Made by a program: the position numbers and the translations under genes. Shown here piece after piece: positions 23,380 through 31,577 of a stretch of DNA of 64,000 nt; the stretch's first letter is position 1; the number at the start of each line of letters is the position of its first letter. This DNA is from Streptomyces sp. H27-C3. GTDB taxonomy: Bacteria; Actinomycetota; Actinomycetes; Streptomycetales; Streptomycetaceae. Under the pieces are notes generated by a model that did not search any database, was not told the DNA's origin, and saw only the letters and a list, made by a program, of their open reading frames with translations. Location of the stretch: contig NZ_JASITA010000006.1 of NCBI RefSeq assembly GCF_030063415.1, positions 178,610 through 242,609 of the forward strand, read 5' to 3'.

Positions 23380-23880
23380 TCAGGAACCCGGCAGCTTCGG
23401 CATGTCCGTGGGGACACCTTCGGGCAGCTTGTCGCCCGCGGTGGACTTCTTGAAGGAGTCCGTGATCCCGCTGCCCTCCCACTTCACCGTGAGCGTCCTG
23501 CCGTCGGCGGACGGCGTGACCGCCCCCTTGGCGCGGTCGGTGTTGCCGTCGGGGCACTTGAGCGACAGCGATACGCCGCCGTCCTCAGCCACGGTGCCCG
23601 AGCAGACCCGTTCGGCGCCCGCGACGGCGGCGTCCTTGCCCTGGATGACCAGGCCGAGGACCTTGCCGTCGGACATCGCGGTCCAGGTCCCGGCCACGTC
23701 CTTGGCGCCCGCGCCGGCACCACCGGCGGGCGGCGGGCTGCTCTGCCCGGTGCTCCCGCCCTTGCCCTTGTCCTTCGCGTCGGCGTCCGAACCGCCCTTG
23801 CTGTCGCTGCTGCAGCCGGTCAGTGCGAGGGCGGCCACGAGGGCCACGGTGGCGGCAGTGGTACGTACGTGCTTGCGCAC
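23380..23880 (-). CDS. Secreted lipoprotein of unknown function
   Basis: The 166-aa precursor starts with a lipoprotein signal: MRKHVRTTAATVALVAALAL, then the lipobox LTGC, so Cys22 is the likely lipidated residue. A Ser/Gly/Lys/Pro-rich linker of about 35 residues follows, then a small beta-rich domain with two cysteines (RVCSGTVAEDGG, LSLKCPDGN) that may form a disulfide. No enzymatic motif. Extracytoplasmic, membrane-anchored. It precedes the ribosomal protein S14 gene on the same strand by 39 nt but is probably independently expressed or at the tail of the Zur operon. Confidence 0.85.
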   Translation of the reverse strand: MRKHVRTTAATVALVAALALTGCSSDSKGGSDADAKDKGKGGSTGQSSPPPAGGAGAGAKDVAGTWTAMSDGKVLGLVIQGKDAAVAGAERVCSGTVAEDGGVSLSLKCPDGNTDRAKGAVTPSADGRTLTVKWEGSGITDSFKKSTAGDKLPEGVPTDMPKLPGS

Positions 23881-23919
23881 TCCGGTCTCCCCAGTTTCGT
23901 CAGATCCGAACGCGCCAAG

Positions 23920-24225
23920 CTACCAGGAGGATTTGCGCACTCCGGGGAGGAACCCGGCGTGTGCCTGTTCGCGCGTCCGGACCCTGGAAAGTCCGAACTT
24001 CCGCAGGTGTCCCCGGGGTCGGCCGTCCACGCTGTCGCGGTTGCGCACCCGTGTGGCACTCGCGTCGCGCGGCTGACGCCGCAGTTCGCGCAGCGCCGCC
24101 ACTCGTTCGGCCTCGCCCGTGGCCGGGCTTCGGAGCAGCTCCTTGAGCTGGGCCCGGCGTACCGCGTGGCGCTCGACGATCGCCTTGCGCTTCTCGTTCT
24201 GCGCGATCTTGCTTTTCTTGGCCAT
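23920..24225 (-). CDS. rpsN: 30S ribosomal protein S14, zinc-independent paralogue
   Basis: 101 aa, starting [20 protein letters not shown] and ending with the S14 signature [20 protein letters not shown] and [19 protein letters not shown]. It has none of the CxxC pairs of the short zinc-binding S14 (61 aa), so it is the C-minus form that replaces it in zinc starvation. Its ATG overlaps the L28 stop (TGATG), so the two are coupled. Expected to be controlled by Zur from the operator upstream of the L28 gene. Confidence 0.95.
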   Translation of the reverse strand: MAKKSKIAQNEKRKAIVERHAVRRAQLKELLRSPATGEAERVAALRELRRQPRDASATRVRNRDSVDGRPRGHLRKFGLSRVRTREQAHAGFLPGVRKSSW

Positions 24226-24461
24226 CAGACCTTCATCCCTCGCGCGCGGATCCGGGCGACGGCGGCCTCGATGCCGATCGAGTCGATGGCCTTGATCGCC
24301 CTGGCGCTGAGGGTGAGGCGGACATGGCGGCCCTCGCTCGCCAGCCAGTAGCGCTTGCGCTGGATGTTCGGGTCGAAGCGCCGCGGAGTGCGCCGATGGG
24401 AGTGGGAGATGTGGTGGCCGAAGCCCGGCTTGGCGCCGGTCAGCTGGCAGTGCGCGGACAA
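24225..24461 (-). CDS. rpmB: 50S ribosomal protein L28, alternative paralogue
   Basis: 78 aa: [20 protein letters not shown], then [20 protein letters not shown] and the L28 end [16 protein letters not shown]. The cysteine pairs of the zinc-binding L28 are missing (one Cys only). I chose the TTG at 24461, with GAGGAGCG ten bases upstream; no ATG or GTG is better placed and upstream sequence is not ribosomal. It is first gene of the leftward half of a divergent Zur-type locus and translationally coupled to S14. Confidence 0.92.
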   Translation of the reverse strand: MSAHCQLTGAKPGFGHHISHSHRRTPRRFDPNIQRKRYWLASEGRHVRLTLSARAIKAIDSIGIEAAVARIRARGMKV

Positions 24462-24478
24462 GGCGAATCGCTCCTCTT

Positions 24479-24500
24479 GATAATGGTAACCATTTCCATA
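24479..24500. promoter_or_regulatory. Zur-type operator between divergent ribosomal genes
   Basis: The A/T-rich island TGATAATGGTAACCATTTCC contains the perfect palindrome ATGGTAACCAT (24483-24493) followed by TTTCCAT, resembling the actinobacterial Zur box (TGAAAAT-n-ATTTTCA type). It lies between the L28 and L33 starts and so can control both directions. Local base composition is far lower in G+C than the neighbourhood. Confidence 0.7.
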
Positions 24501-24510
24501 TACTAACCAC

Positions 24511-24675
24511 ATGGCACGCACCGAAGTCCGCCCGATCATCAAACTCAGGTCCACCGCGGGGACCGGCCACACGTACGTCACTCGCAAGAACCGCCGGAAC
24601 GACCCCGACCGCATGACGCTCCGCAAGTTCGACCCCGTCGTCCGCCGACACGTCGACTACCGCGAAGAGCGCTGA
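24511..24675 (+). CDS. rpmG: 50S ribosomal protein L33, zinc-independent paralogue
   Basis: 54 aa: [40 protein letters not shown] and [14 protein letters not shown]. The two CxxC pairs of zinc-binding L33 are absent, making this the C-minus form used when zinc is scarce. ATG 24511 is the first codon after the operator; no good Shine-Dalgarno sequence is seen in the 10 nt before it, so the mRNA may be leaderless or nearly so. It begins the rightward half of the locus. Confidence 0.93.
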   Translation: MARTEVRPIIKLRSTAGTGHTYVTRKNRRNDPDRMTLRKFDPVVRRHVDYREER

Positions 24676-24774
24676 CCCCAGGCCGGGATCGACCCGGAAC
24701 CGGACCCCGGCCCGGCCGACCCACAAGAGAGCCGACGTGCAAGAGAGCCGGCGCACAAGAAAGAGGCACACGCC

Positions 24775-25023
24775 ATGCAGAACGGCATCCACCCGCCCTA
24801 CGGCCCCGTCGTCTTCCGCGACAAGGCCGGCGGCTTCGCCTTCCTCACCCGTTCCACCGCCGTCAGTGACAGGACGGTGGAGTGGGAGGACGGCCGTACG
24901 TACCCGGTCGTCGACGTCGAGATCTCCTCGCAGAGCCATCCTTTCTATACGGGGACCGCGCGCGTGCTGGACACCGCAGGACGCGTCGAGCGCTTCGAGC
25001 GCCGCTTCGGGATGAGCAGGTGA
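24775..25023 (+). CDS. rpmE2: 50S ribosomal protein L31 type B
   Basis: 82 aa with L31 type-B sequence: [34 protein letters not shown] and [10 protein letters not shown]. It lacks the CxxC zinc ligands of L31 type A and has the longer type-B length. Displacement of the zinc form from ribosomes releases zinc under starvation. The TGA overlaps the next ATG (TGATG), coupling it to the CobW-like gene. Confidence 0.95.
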   Translation: MQNGIHPPYGPVVFRDKAGGFAFLTRSTAVSDRTVEWEDGRTYPVVDVEISSQSHPFYTGTARVLDTAGRVERFERRFGMSR

Positions 25024-26174
25024 TGAAGGGGAAGGGGGCGAAGCTGCCCGTCGTGATCGTCGGCGGGCTGCACTCCGACGCGCGCAAGGACGTCGTGGAG
25101 CGGCTGCTGCGCACCGTGCCCGGCAGCGTCGCACTGCACCACGACCTCTCCACCGCGGCCGAGGGGACGGTGCGCCGCAGCGTCCGCGACAGCCTCGGCG
25201 AGCGCACCTCCGGGGAGGCGCCGCTGGTCAACGACTGCGCCTGCTGCGCGCTGCGCGAGGACCTGGTGCCCGAGCTGGAGGTGCTGGCCGGCGACGGACG
25301 CACCCGGCTCGCGATCGTCGAGCTGTGGGACTCCGTGGAGCCCAAGGGGATGGCCGAGGTCGTCGTCGAGCACGGCGGGGACGTGCTCGATCTGACCGGC
25401 GTGATGACGGCCGTCGACCCCGCGCTGCTGCTGCCCTATCTCGGCTGCGGCGACGACCTGGCCGACGCCGGGCTCGCCGCCGCGGCCTCGGACCAGCGCA
25501 CGGTCGCGGACACCTGGGCGCGTCAGCTGGAGTACGCGCCGGTGCTGGCCGTGGTGGAGAGCGAGGAGGTCGACGACACGGACGAGGCGCTGCTCGCCCA
25601 ACTGCACCCGACGGCCCACCGGGTGAAGGCCGCCTCGGGCGAGCTGGCGGCGGCGGCCTTCGCGGGCTTCGACGTGCGGGCCGCCGCCGATCGCCAGCAC
25701 CCGGCCTGTGCGCTGCTGCCGCAGGAGGCGGACGAGTCCGGAGTCGGGACGCTGGTGTGGCACCGGCTCAGGCCCTTCCATCCCGGGCGGCTGTACGAGG
25801 CCCTGGAGGGCCTGACGTGTGCGGCGGCCCGAAGCCGCGGCCGTTTCTGGCTCGCCGACCGGCCCGACACGCTGCTGGCGTGGGACGCGGCGGGCGGTGC
25901 GCTGTGCGTGGAGAGCGCGGGACCGTGGCTGGCCGCACTGCCGGACGCCGCCTGGGAGATGGTGCCGCCGGTGCGCAGGGCGGCGGCGGCGATGGACTGG
26001 CATCCCGAGCACGGGGACTGCTGCCAGCACCTGGTCTTCACCTCGCCCGGCCTGGACCGCGACGGGCTCGAAGGGCTGCTGGAGTCCTGCCTGCTGACGG
26101 ACGCGGAGTACGCCGGAGGGCGCGAGGCGTGGAAGCGCTTGCCGCCCGCTTTTGATTCCCTGCTGGAGGTGTGA
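25023..26174 (+). CDS. CobW/COG0523-family protein with degenerate P-loop
   Basis: A 383-aa protein of the CobW/ZNG1 group. The metal-binding CxCC is present in [14 protein letters not shown], and the C-terminal CobW domain ([16 protein letters not shown]) is present. The first strand reads [20 protein letters not shown], so the usual Walker A (GxxGxGKT/S) is missing, and GTP hydrolysis of the normal kind is doubtful. In Zur-regulated loci these proteins are thought to supply zinc to clients. Coupled to L31-B. It may bind metal without GTPase cycling. Confidence 0.85.
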   Translation: MKGKGAKLPVVIVGGLHSDARKDVVERLLRTVPGSVALHHDLSTAAEGTVRRSVRDSLGERTSGEAPLVNDCACCALREDLVPELEVLAGDGRTRLAIVELWDSVEPKGMAEVVVEHGGDVLDLTGVMTAVDPALLLPYLGCGDDLADAGLAAAASDQRTVADTWARQLEYAPVLAVVESEEVDDTDEALLAQLHPTAHRVKAASGELAAAAFAGFDVRAAADRQHPACALLPQEADESGVGTLVWHRLRPFHPGRLYEALEGLTCAAARSRGRFWLADRPDTLLAWDAAGGALCVESAGPWLAALPDAAWEMVPPVRRAAAAMDWHPEHGDCCQHLVFTSPGLDRDGLEGLLESCLLTDAEYAGGREAWKRLPPAFDSLLEV

Positions 26175-26429
26175 CGGCCGGTATCGCATTTCGTATCGCG
26201 GAAAGATCCGTTCCTGTTGTGTGACAAGGGTCTCCGTACGACGGCACTTTCAGCGCTCCCGTGCGATCGTGAATGAGCGAAAGACGGCCCCGCTGCCGTG
26301 CTTGCCCCGGCCGACCGGATTTCTGTAATCGGGGGGACACCGCGCGTGCACGTGCATCTGCCCATGCATCGGCAAGTGAACGAAGCTATGATCCGGGGCA
26401 GTTGACATCTGCGCTTCCGGGAGCGACCT

Positions 26430-26672
26430 GTGCACCACGCGTACAACGGCATGGCGGCCACAGAGCTTCACGGGGCCGTCTGGCAGAAGAGCAGGCACAG
26501 CAACTCGCAGGGCTCGTGCGTGGAGTTCGCGAAACTGCCGGGCGGGAATGTCGCGATGCGCAATTCGCGCCATCCGGACGGACCCGCCCTGGTCTACACG
26601 CCTGCCGAAATTGAGGCGATGCTGATCGGCGCCAAAGCCGGCGAGTTCGACCATCTGATAGTCGGCGGCTGA
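26430..26672 (+). CDS. DUF397 protein of a WhiJ/AbaA-type locus
   Basis: An 80-aa DUF397 protein: AVWQKSRHSNSQGSCVEFAK is the defining W-x-K-S-x-x-S-x-x-x-x-x-C-V-E pattern, followed by VAMRNSRHPDGPALVYTPAE and AKAGEFDHL. GTG 26430 start, with GGGAGCG seven bases upstream. It lies near a HATPase gene and an XRE/DUF5753 gene, the usual three-gene set involved in developmental control (AbaA, WhiJ-like). Confidence 0.92.
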   Translation: MHHAYNGMAATELHGAVWQKSRHSNSQGSCVEFAKLPGGNVAMRNSRHPDGPALVYTPAEIEAMLIGAKAGEFDHLIVGG

Positions 26673-26796
26673 CCGTCGATATTCGGCCGCACCGGCCGCA
26701 CCGGTCTCTCTGACCGTCCTGGCGGAAGGCGCTTTCTGGCCGCACCCCGCTACCGGCGGCCGGTTCCTTGCGGCTGTCCGCCCGGCAGCCGGTTGC

Positions 26797-27297
26797 CTAC
26801 ACCTGTCCGCCCGGCAGCCGGAACAGTGCCCAGACGACCTTGCCGTGCAGTGTCCCGGCGAGCGGGTGCCAGCCCCAGCTGTCGCTGAAGGAATCCACCA
26901 GGAACAGACCGCGGCCCGATTCGGCCGAGAAGTCGTCGCTCTCGCGCGTGACCGGGCTCTCCTGGCTGGGGTCGCGCACGGCGCACACCAGACGCGAGGT
27001 CCAGTGCATCAGGTGCAGCCGTACGGGCGGCTCCTGCTCGCGCTCACGCGGGGTGTCGGCGGGCACGGCGTGTCGCAGGGCGTTGGTGACGAGCTCGGAG
27101 ACGACCAGGGCGACATCGTCGAAGCGCTCGGCGAGGTTCCACTGGCAGAGCGTCGACTTGGTGAACTGTCTGGCCCCCCGCACCGCTTCGTATCTCGCGG
27201 GCAGTGCACACGATGCCGAGCTGGACACGGCTGCGGGGTCGATGGGGGGAAGCCCCTGCCTCAACGGCTCGAGCATGGTCGATCCATTCGTCCCCAT
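26797..27297 (-). CDS. HATPase anti-sigma-factor-like protein
   Basis: A 166-aa single-domain ATP-binding protein of the RsbW/SpoIIAB-like kind frequent in Streptomyces. The N box is VALVVSELVTNALRHAV, the G1 box VCAVRDPS, and the G2-type loop SGRGLFLVDSFSDSWGW. No histidine-kinase dimerisation domain. It would bind or phosphorylate an anti-anti-sigma-like or XRE partner. I chose ATG 27297 with GGGAG nine bases upstream; a longer Cys-rich N-terminal extension is possible but looks non-coding. It diverges from the XRE gene (297-nt spacer). Confidence 0.88.
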   Translation of the reverse strand: MGTNGSTMLEPLRQGLPPIDPAAVSSSASCALPARYEAVRGARQFTKSTLCQWNLAERFDDVALVVSELVTNALRHAVPADTPREREQEPPVRLHLMHWTSRLVCAVRDPSQESPVTRESDDFSAESGRGLFLVDSFSDSWGWHPLAGTLHGKVVWALFRLPGGQV

Positions 27298-27593
27298 GCG
27301 AGGCACTCCCAGGATTCGCGTACGAAAGAGCATGCAGGTGCGCGCGGACCATGGTTCCGAATGAGTAGGGCAGATGCAAGGGCAGATGCACGTGCAGGCG
27401 CCGGACCTGTCCACCCCCGTGCCGGTTCTTGCTCATTTCTCCCTACGATCTCTTTCGTTGTCTTGCGGACCGCTTGCCATTTCCGTAACCGAATGAGTAC
27501 AGGCTGAAGGGTTTTGATGGCAGACTGCGGCACTCGGGGCACCGGGGGGTGGTGCTCCGTTTTTGAACCGTCGGACTGTGGAGGGTTGGAGAA

Positions 27594-28457
27594 GTGACCG
27601 CAGGAGAGTCGAGCGGCTCCGTGGTGCGGCGCATCCTGCTGGGGTCTCAGCTGAGGCGGCTGCGCGAGTCGCGCGGCATCACGCGCGAGGCGGCCGGCTA
27701 CTCGATCCGTGCGTCCGAATCCAAGATCAGTCGCATGGAGTTGGGACGGGTGAGCTTCAAGGCCAGGGATGTCGAGGATCTGCTCACCCTCTACGGCGTG
27801 AGCGACGGCACGGAGCGCGAATCACTGCTCGGCCTCGCCCGCGAGGCCAACGTGGCGGGCTGGTGGCACAGTTACGGCGATGTGCTGCCCGGCTGGTTCC
27901 AGACGTATGTCGGCCTGGAGGCCGCCGCCTCGAAGATCCGGATCTACGAAGTCCAGTTCGTGCACGGCCTCTTGCAGACGGAGCCGTACGCACACGCGGT
28001 CGTCACTCGGGGGATCCCCGACGCGCCGCGCGCCGAGATCGACCGGCGGGTCGCACTGAGACTGGAGCGCCAGAAGGTGCTCGTCTCCGAGCGGCAGCCG
28101 CGCTTTCACGCCATTCTGGACGAGGCGGCGCTGCGCAGGCCCTACGGGGACCGCTCGGTGATGCAGGGGCAGTTGAGGCACCTGATCGAGGTCTCGGAGC
28201 ACCCGAACGTCACGCTCCAGATCATGCCGTTCAGCTTCGGTGGGCACGCGGGCGAGAGCGGCGCCTTCACGATGCTGCGCTTCCCGGAGTCCGATCTCTC
28301 CGACCTCGTCTACCTGGAGCAGCTGACCAGTGCGCTGTATCTGGACAAGCATGAAGAGGTCGCCCAGTACGAACGGGTGATGGGGCGGCTGAAAGCCGAC
28401 AGTCCGGGTCCCGCGGAGAGCCGTGACGTCCTCCGTGGTCTACTCCAACTCCTTTGA
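27594..28457 (+). CDS. XRE-family regulator with DUF5753 (WhiJ/Scr1-like)
   Basis: A 287-aa protein. Residues 15-70 are a Cro/CI helix-turn-helix (LGSQLRRLRESRGITREAAG, then SIRASESKISRMELGRVSF). The rest is DUF5753: YEVQFVHGLLQTEPYAHAVV, VALRLERQKVL, HPNVTLQIMPFSFGGHAG, DLVYLEQLTSALYLDKHEE. It binds DNA and its DUF397 partner (encoded at 26430). GTG 27594 follows TTGGAGAA. An intact counterpart to the decayed DUF5753 remnant at 15861. Confidence 0.93.
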   Translation: MTAGESSGSVVRRILLGSQLRRLRESRGITREAAGYSIRASESKISRMELGRVSFKARDVEDLLTLYGVSDGTERESLLGLAREANVAGWWHSYGDVLPGWFQTYVGLEAAASKIRIYEVQFVHGLLQTEPYAHAVVTRGIPDAPRAEIDRRVALRLERQKVLVSERQPRFHAILDEAALRRPYGDRSVMQGQLRHLIEVSEHPNVTLQIMPFSFGGHAGESGAFTMLRFPESDLSDLVYLEQLTSALYLDKHEEVAQYERVMGRLKADSPGPAESRDVLRGLLQLL

Positions 28458-28511
28458 AACACACGTACGATGACGCCACGTCATGCGTGAGTCCTGCGAC
28501 CAAGGGGTGTC

Positions 28512-29969
28512 ATGTCCTTCTTCACCGAGCTGGCCAGTCAGTACATCGACGGTGAGTGGAGGGCGGGCAGCGGCTCCTGGGACATCATCGACTTCAACCC
28601 GTACAACGGGGAGAAGCTGGCCTCCATAGCCGTGGCGACAGCCGTCGAGGTGGACCAGGCCTACCGCGCTGCCGAGCGCGCGCAAGTGGCCTGGGGCGAC
28701 ACCAACCCGTACAGCAGGCGGCTGGTCTTCGAGCGCGCCCTGCGGGTCGTCGAGGACCGCGAGGAAGAGATAGCCGAGGCCATCGTCGAGGAGCTCGGCG
28801 GCACCCGGCTCAAGGCGGCCTTCGAGCTGCACCTCGCCAAGGAGTTCCTGCGCGAGGCGGTCCAGCTGGCGCTGCGCCCCGAGGGCCGCATCCTGCCGTC
28901 GCCGACCGACGGCAAGGAGAACCGGGTCTACCGCCTCCCGGTCGGCGTCGTGGGTGTCATCAGCCCCTTCAACTTCCCCTTCCTCCTGTCGATCAAGTCC
29001 GTCGCGCCGGCTCTGGCACTGGGCAACGCCGTGGTGCTCAAGCCGCACCAGAACACGCCGATCTGCGGCGGCTCCCTGGTCGCCAAGGTCTTCGAGGAGG
29101 CGGGCCTGCCCGCCGGGCTGCTGAATGTCGTGATCACCGACATAGCGGAGATCGGCGACGCGCTGATCGAGCACCCGGTGCCGTCCGTCATCTCCTTCAC
29201 CGGCTCGGACAAGGTCGGCAAGCACGTCGCCACCGTGTGCGCGGCGAACTTCAAGCGGGCCATCCTCGAACTCGGCGGGAACAGCGCGCTCATCGTGCTG
29301 GACGACGCCGATGTTGATTACGCCGTGGACGCGGCGGTCTTCAGCCGGTTCGTGCACCAGGGACAAGTCTGCATGGCCGCCAACCGCATCCTGGTGGACC
29401 GCAAGGTGGAGAAGGAGTTCACCGAGAAGTTCGTCGCCAAGGTCGGCACGCTCAAGGTCGGCGACCCCGCGGACCCGCGGACCCACATCGGCCCGCTCAT
29501 CAACTCCTCGCAGGCCGAGGCAGTTTCGGCGCTGGTCGTCCAGACGGTCGAGGCGGGCGCGACGGCGCTGCTGCAGGGGCAGACCGTGGGCAACCTCGTG
29601 GCGCCGTCCGTGCTGACGGACATCGCGCCCGGTTCGCCGGTCCTGTCGCAGGAGATCTTCGGTCCGGTCGCGCTCATCGTCCCGTTCGACGGTGAGGAAG
29701 AGGCGGTCCGGATCGCCAACGACACCCCGTACGGCCTGAGTGGCGCGGTGCACACCGGGAACGTCGAGCGTGGTGTGCAGCTGGCCAAGCGCATCAACAC
29801 CGGCATGATCCACATCAATGACGGCACGGTCCACGACGAGCCGATCGTCCCGTTCGGCGGCGAGAAGCACTCGGGGTCCGGCCGGCTGAACGGTGAGTCG
29901 ATGGTCGAGGCGTTCACCACTCAGAAGTGGATCTCGGTGCAGCACGGCCGGTCGAGGTTCCCGTTCTGA
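28512..29969 (+). CDS. NAD(P)-dependent aldehyde dehydrogenase
   Basis: A 485-aa ALDH-superfamily enzyme oxidising an aldehyde to the acid (substrate class not determinable; benzaldehyde/vanillin-type dehydrogenases have a similar layout). Oxyanion Asn in VISPFNFPFLLSIK, catalytic Glu in ILELGGNSALIVLDD, catalytic Cys in FVHQGQVCMAANRILVD, and ALDH end motif EIFGPVALIVPF. ATG 28512 follows AAGGGGTG. A lone gene after the XRE regulator; 54 nt separate them, so weak co-transcription is possible. Confidence 0.95.
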   Translation: MSFFTELASQYIDGEWRAGSGSWDIIDFNPYNGEKLASIAVATAVEVDQAYRAAERAQVAWGDTNPYSRRLVFERALRVVEDREEEIAEAIVEELGGTRLKAAFELHLAKEFLREAVQLALRPEGRILPSPTDGKENRVYRLPVGVVGVISPFNFPFLLSIKSVAPALALGNAVVLKPHQNTPICGGSLVAKVFEEAGLPAGLLNVVITDIAEIGDALIEHPVPSVISFTGSDKVGKHVATVCAANFKRAILELGGNSALIVLDDADVDYAVDAAVFSRFVHQGQVCMAANRILVDRKVEKEFTEKFVAKVGTLKVGDPADPRTHIGPLINSSQAEAVSALVVQTVEAGATALLQGQTVGNLVAPSVLTDIAPGSPVLSQEIFGPVALIVPFDGEEEAVRIANDTPYGLSGAVHTGNVERGVQLAKRINTGMIHINDGTVHDEPIVPFGGEKHSGSGRLNGESMVEAFTTQKWISVQHGRSRFPF

Positions 29970-30066
29970 GCGCGTTGAGTACGCCGAGCGCGCCGATTGC
30001 GGACAGAACCTGACCGCAAGGTTTCGTAGCGTGGAGGCATCACTCCACACGAACAAGGCGGACACC

Positions 30067-30621
30067 ATGGTCACTCACGTTCCCGCAGAGGCACCCGGTG
30101 ACGAGCGCGGCGCGCTCCTGTCCTTCGTCGAGGCGCAGCGCGGGGCGGTTCGCCGCTCCGTGCTCGGTCTCACCGACGAGCAGGCGGCGACCCGCCCCAG
30201 CGCGAGTGAGCTCTCGCTCTCCGGGCTGCTCAAGCACGTCGCCGAGACGGAACTCAACTGGCTGCGGATGGCGCAGCGGCGCCCGAGCGAGGTGGAGCGC
30301 ACGGAGGCGACCTGGGGCGACAGCTTCCGCCTGGTCGGCGACGAGACGGTGGCCGGCCTGCTGGAGTTCTGGGCCGGGGTGGCGGCGGAGACGGAGCGCT
30401 TCATCCACGAGGTCCCGAGCCTGAACGACACCTTCCCGCTGCCCGAGGCGCCCTGGTTCCCCAAGGGCGCGGAGGTCTCGATGCGCTGGCTGCTGCTGCA
30501 CATGGTGGAGGAGACGGGCCGCCACGCGGGCCACGCGGACATCGTCCGCGAATCGCTGGACGGCAAGGGCGCGTTCGAACTGGTGGCGGAGGAGCAGGGC
30601 GGCGGCGACGGCTGGGGGTAG
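30067..30621 (+). CDS. DinB-family protein (DUF664 type)
   Basis: A 184-aa four-helix DinB-like protein of the kind found in mycothiol-dependent or uncharacterised enzymes. Features: LSLSGLLKHVAETELNWLRM (helix with the first His ligand) and MRWLLLHMVEETGRHAGHAD (the His-x3-E...R-H-x-G-H-A-D end with two further His ligands), so a three-histidine metal site looks complete. ATG 30067 is preceded by GGCGGACACC. Metal-dependent transferase or detoxification role is probable but not shown. Confidence 0.88.
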   Translation: MVTHVPAEAPGDERGALLSFVEAQRGAVRRSVLGLTDEQAATRPSASELSLSGLLKHVAETELNWLRMAQRRPSEVERTEATWGDSFRLVGDETVAGLLEFWAGVAAETERFIHEVPSLNDTFPLPEAPWFPKGAEVSMRWLLLHMVEETGRHAGHADIVRESLDGKGAFELVAEEQGGGDGWG

Positions 30622-30650
30622 CCGCTGCGCGGGTCCGGATGCTGCCACTG

Positions 30651-30763
30651 TCAGCCCGTCCGGCGTTTGAGGGCACGCCCGAAGGGCGTCCGCCTGGGGG
30701 CTTGCCCCGCCACGCGGCGGTAGCCGCACAATGTCACAGCGGGAAGGGGCGGGTGGGGGGACA
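30651..30763. repeat. 115-nt repeat, left copy of an inverted pair
   Basis: TCAGCCCGTCCGGCGTTTGA...CGCCACGCGGCGGTAGC...GTCACAGCGGGAAGGGGCG matches, in reverse complement, 33386-33499 over about 113 nt with a few mismatches. The two copies face each other and enclose padR and the ABC exporter. A typical mobile-looking Streptomyces intergenic element; no ORF. Confidence 0.85.
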
Positions 30764-30805
30764 GCCCGAGGCAGGCGCCCGCCCGCAGCCAACATTACCG
30801 ATAGG

Positions 30806-30823
30806 CTAGTCAAAATTGAGTAG
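30806..30823. promoter_or_regulatory. Putative PadR operator upstream of padR
   Basis: CTAGTCAAAATTGAGTAG is an A/T-rich imperfect palindrome 40 nt before the padR start. Its half-site TAGTCAA recurs in a better palindrome before the ABC genes. A probable autoregulatory site. Confidence 0.65.
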
Positions 30824-30862
30824 CCCAAGAGGGCGTGGAGCAGAGAACGAGGAGGTGCGGCG

Positions 30863-31504
30863 ATGTCAGCGATCCGCCTGCTGGTCCTCGGCGCCGTCCG
30901 TCAGCACGGGCGGGCGCACGGCTACCAGGTACGCAACGACCTGGAGTTCTGGGGCGCCCACGAGTGGTCCAACGCCAAACCCGGGTCGATCTATCACGCC
31001 CTGAAGCAACTGGCGAAGCAGGAGATGCTGCACGCCCACGAGATCGCCCCGAGCGCGGTCGGCGGTCCGCCGCGCACCGAGTACGAGCTCACGGACAAGG
31101 GCACCGAGGAGTTCTTCGCGCTGCTCCGCGAGGCTCTGACGGCGTACGACCAGAAAATGGACGTGCTGTCGGCCGGCGTGGGATTCATCGTCGACCTGGG
31201 GCGGGCCGAGGTGATCGAACTGCTCAAGCGGCGGGTGCGCGGTCTTGAGGAGTGGCGGTCCTCGGTGACGGGCTACTACACACCCGACGACGGCCCCGAA
31301 TCGCTCGGTCACATCGGCGAGATCACGCACATGTGGGTGCACTCGGCGGAGGCGGGGGCGGAGTGGACGCGCGGCCTGATCGAGCGGATCGAGGGCGGGG
31401 CGTACACCTTCGCGGGGGAGGGGGAGTCGGTGCTGGGTGTGCTCATGGAGGGTGAGGAGAACCCGTACGCGACGGGCGTGCCCCATGAGGGAGATCTTCG
31501 CTAA
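30863..31504 (+). CDS. PadR-family transcriptional regulator
   Basis: A 213-aa PadR repressor. N-terminal winged helix: LLVLGAVRQHGRAHGYQVRN, the recognition segment NAKPGSIYHALKQLAKQEML and the wing GGPPRTEYELTDKG. C-terminal helical dimerisation part has 90 residues. GAGGAGG-type RBS before ATG 30863. PadR repressors commonly adjoin and control a drug exporter and are released by the drug. Here TAGTCAA-type palindromes lie before this gene and before the ABC pair. Confidence 0.93.
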   Translation: MSAIRLLVLGAVRQHGRAHGYQVRNDLEFWGAHEWSNAKPGSIYHALKQLAKQEMLHAHEIAPSAVGGPPRTEYELTDKGTEEFFALLREALTAYDQKMDVLSAGVGFIVDLGRAEVIELLKRRVRGLEEWRSSVTGYYTPDDGPESLGHIGEITHMWVHSAEAGAEWTRGLIERIEGGAYTFAGEGESVLGVLMEGEENPYATGVPHEGDLR

Positions 31505-31562
31505 TCAAGTTTGACGAATGTCGGTCGCGGGTTTATCGTGGAGGAGTAGTCAAGTTTGACTA
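31502..31562. promoter_or_regulatory. Tandem PadR-type operators before the ABC exporter
   Basis: TAATCAAGTTTGAC (31502-31515, overlapping the padR stop) and TAGTCAAGTTTGACTA (31547-31562, perfect 7-bp arms with GT between) share a half-site with the site before padR. The 45-nt spacing encloses a likely promoter, and the second site lies 16 nt before the ATG, so repressor binding would block transcription. Confidence 0.75.
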
Positions 31563-31577
31563 TGTTCTCTGGAGGAG

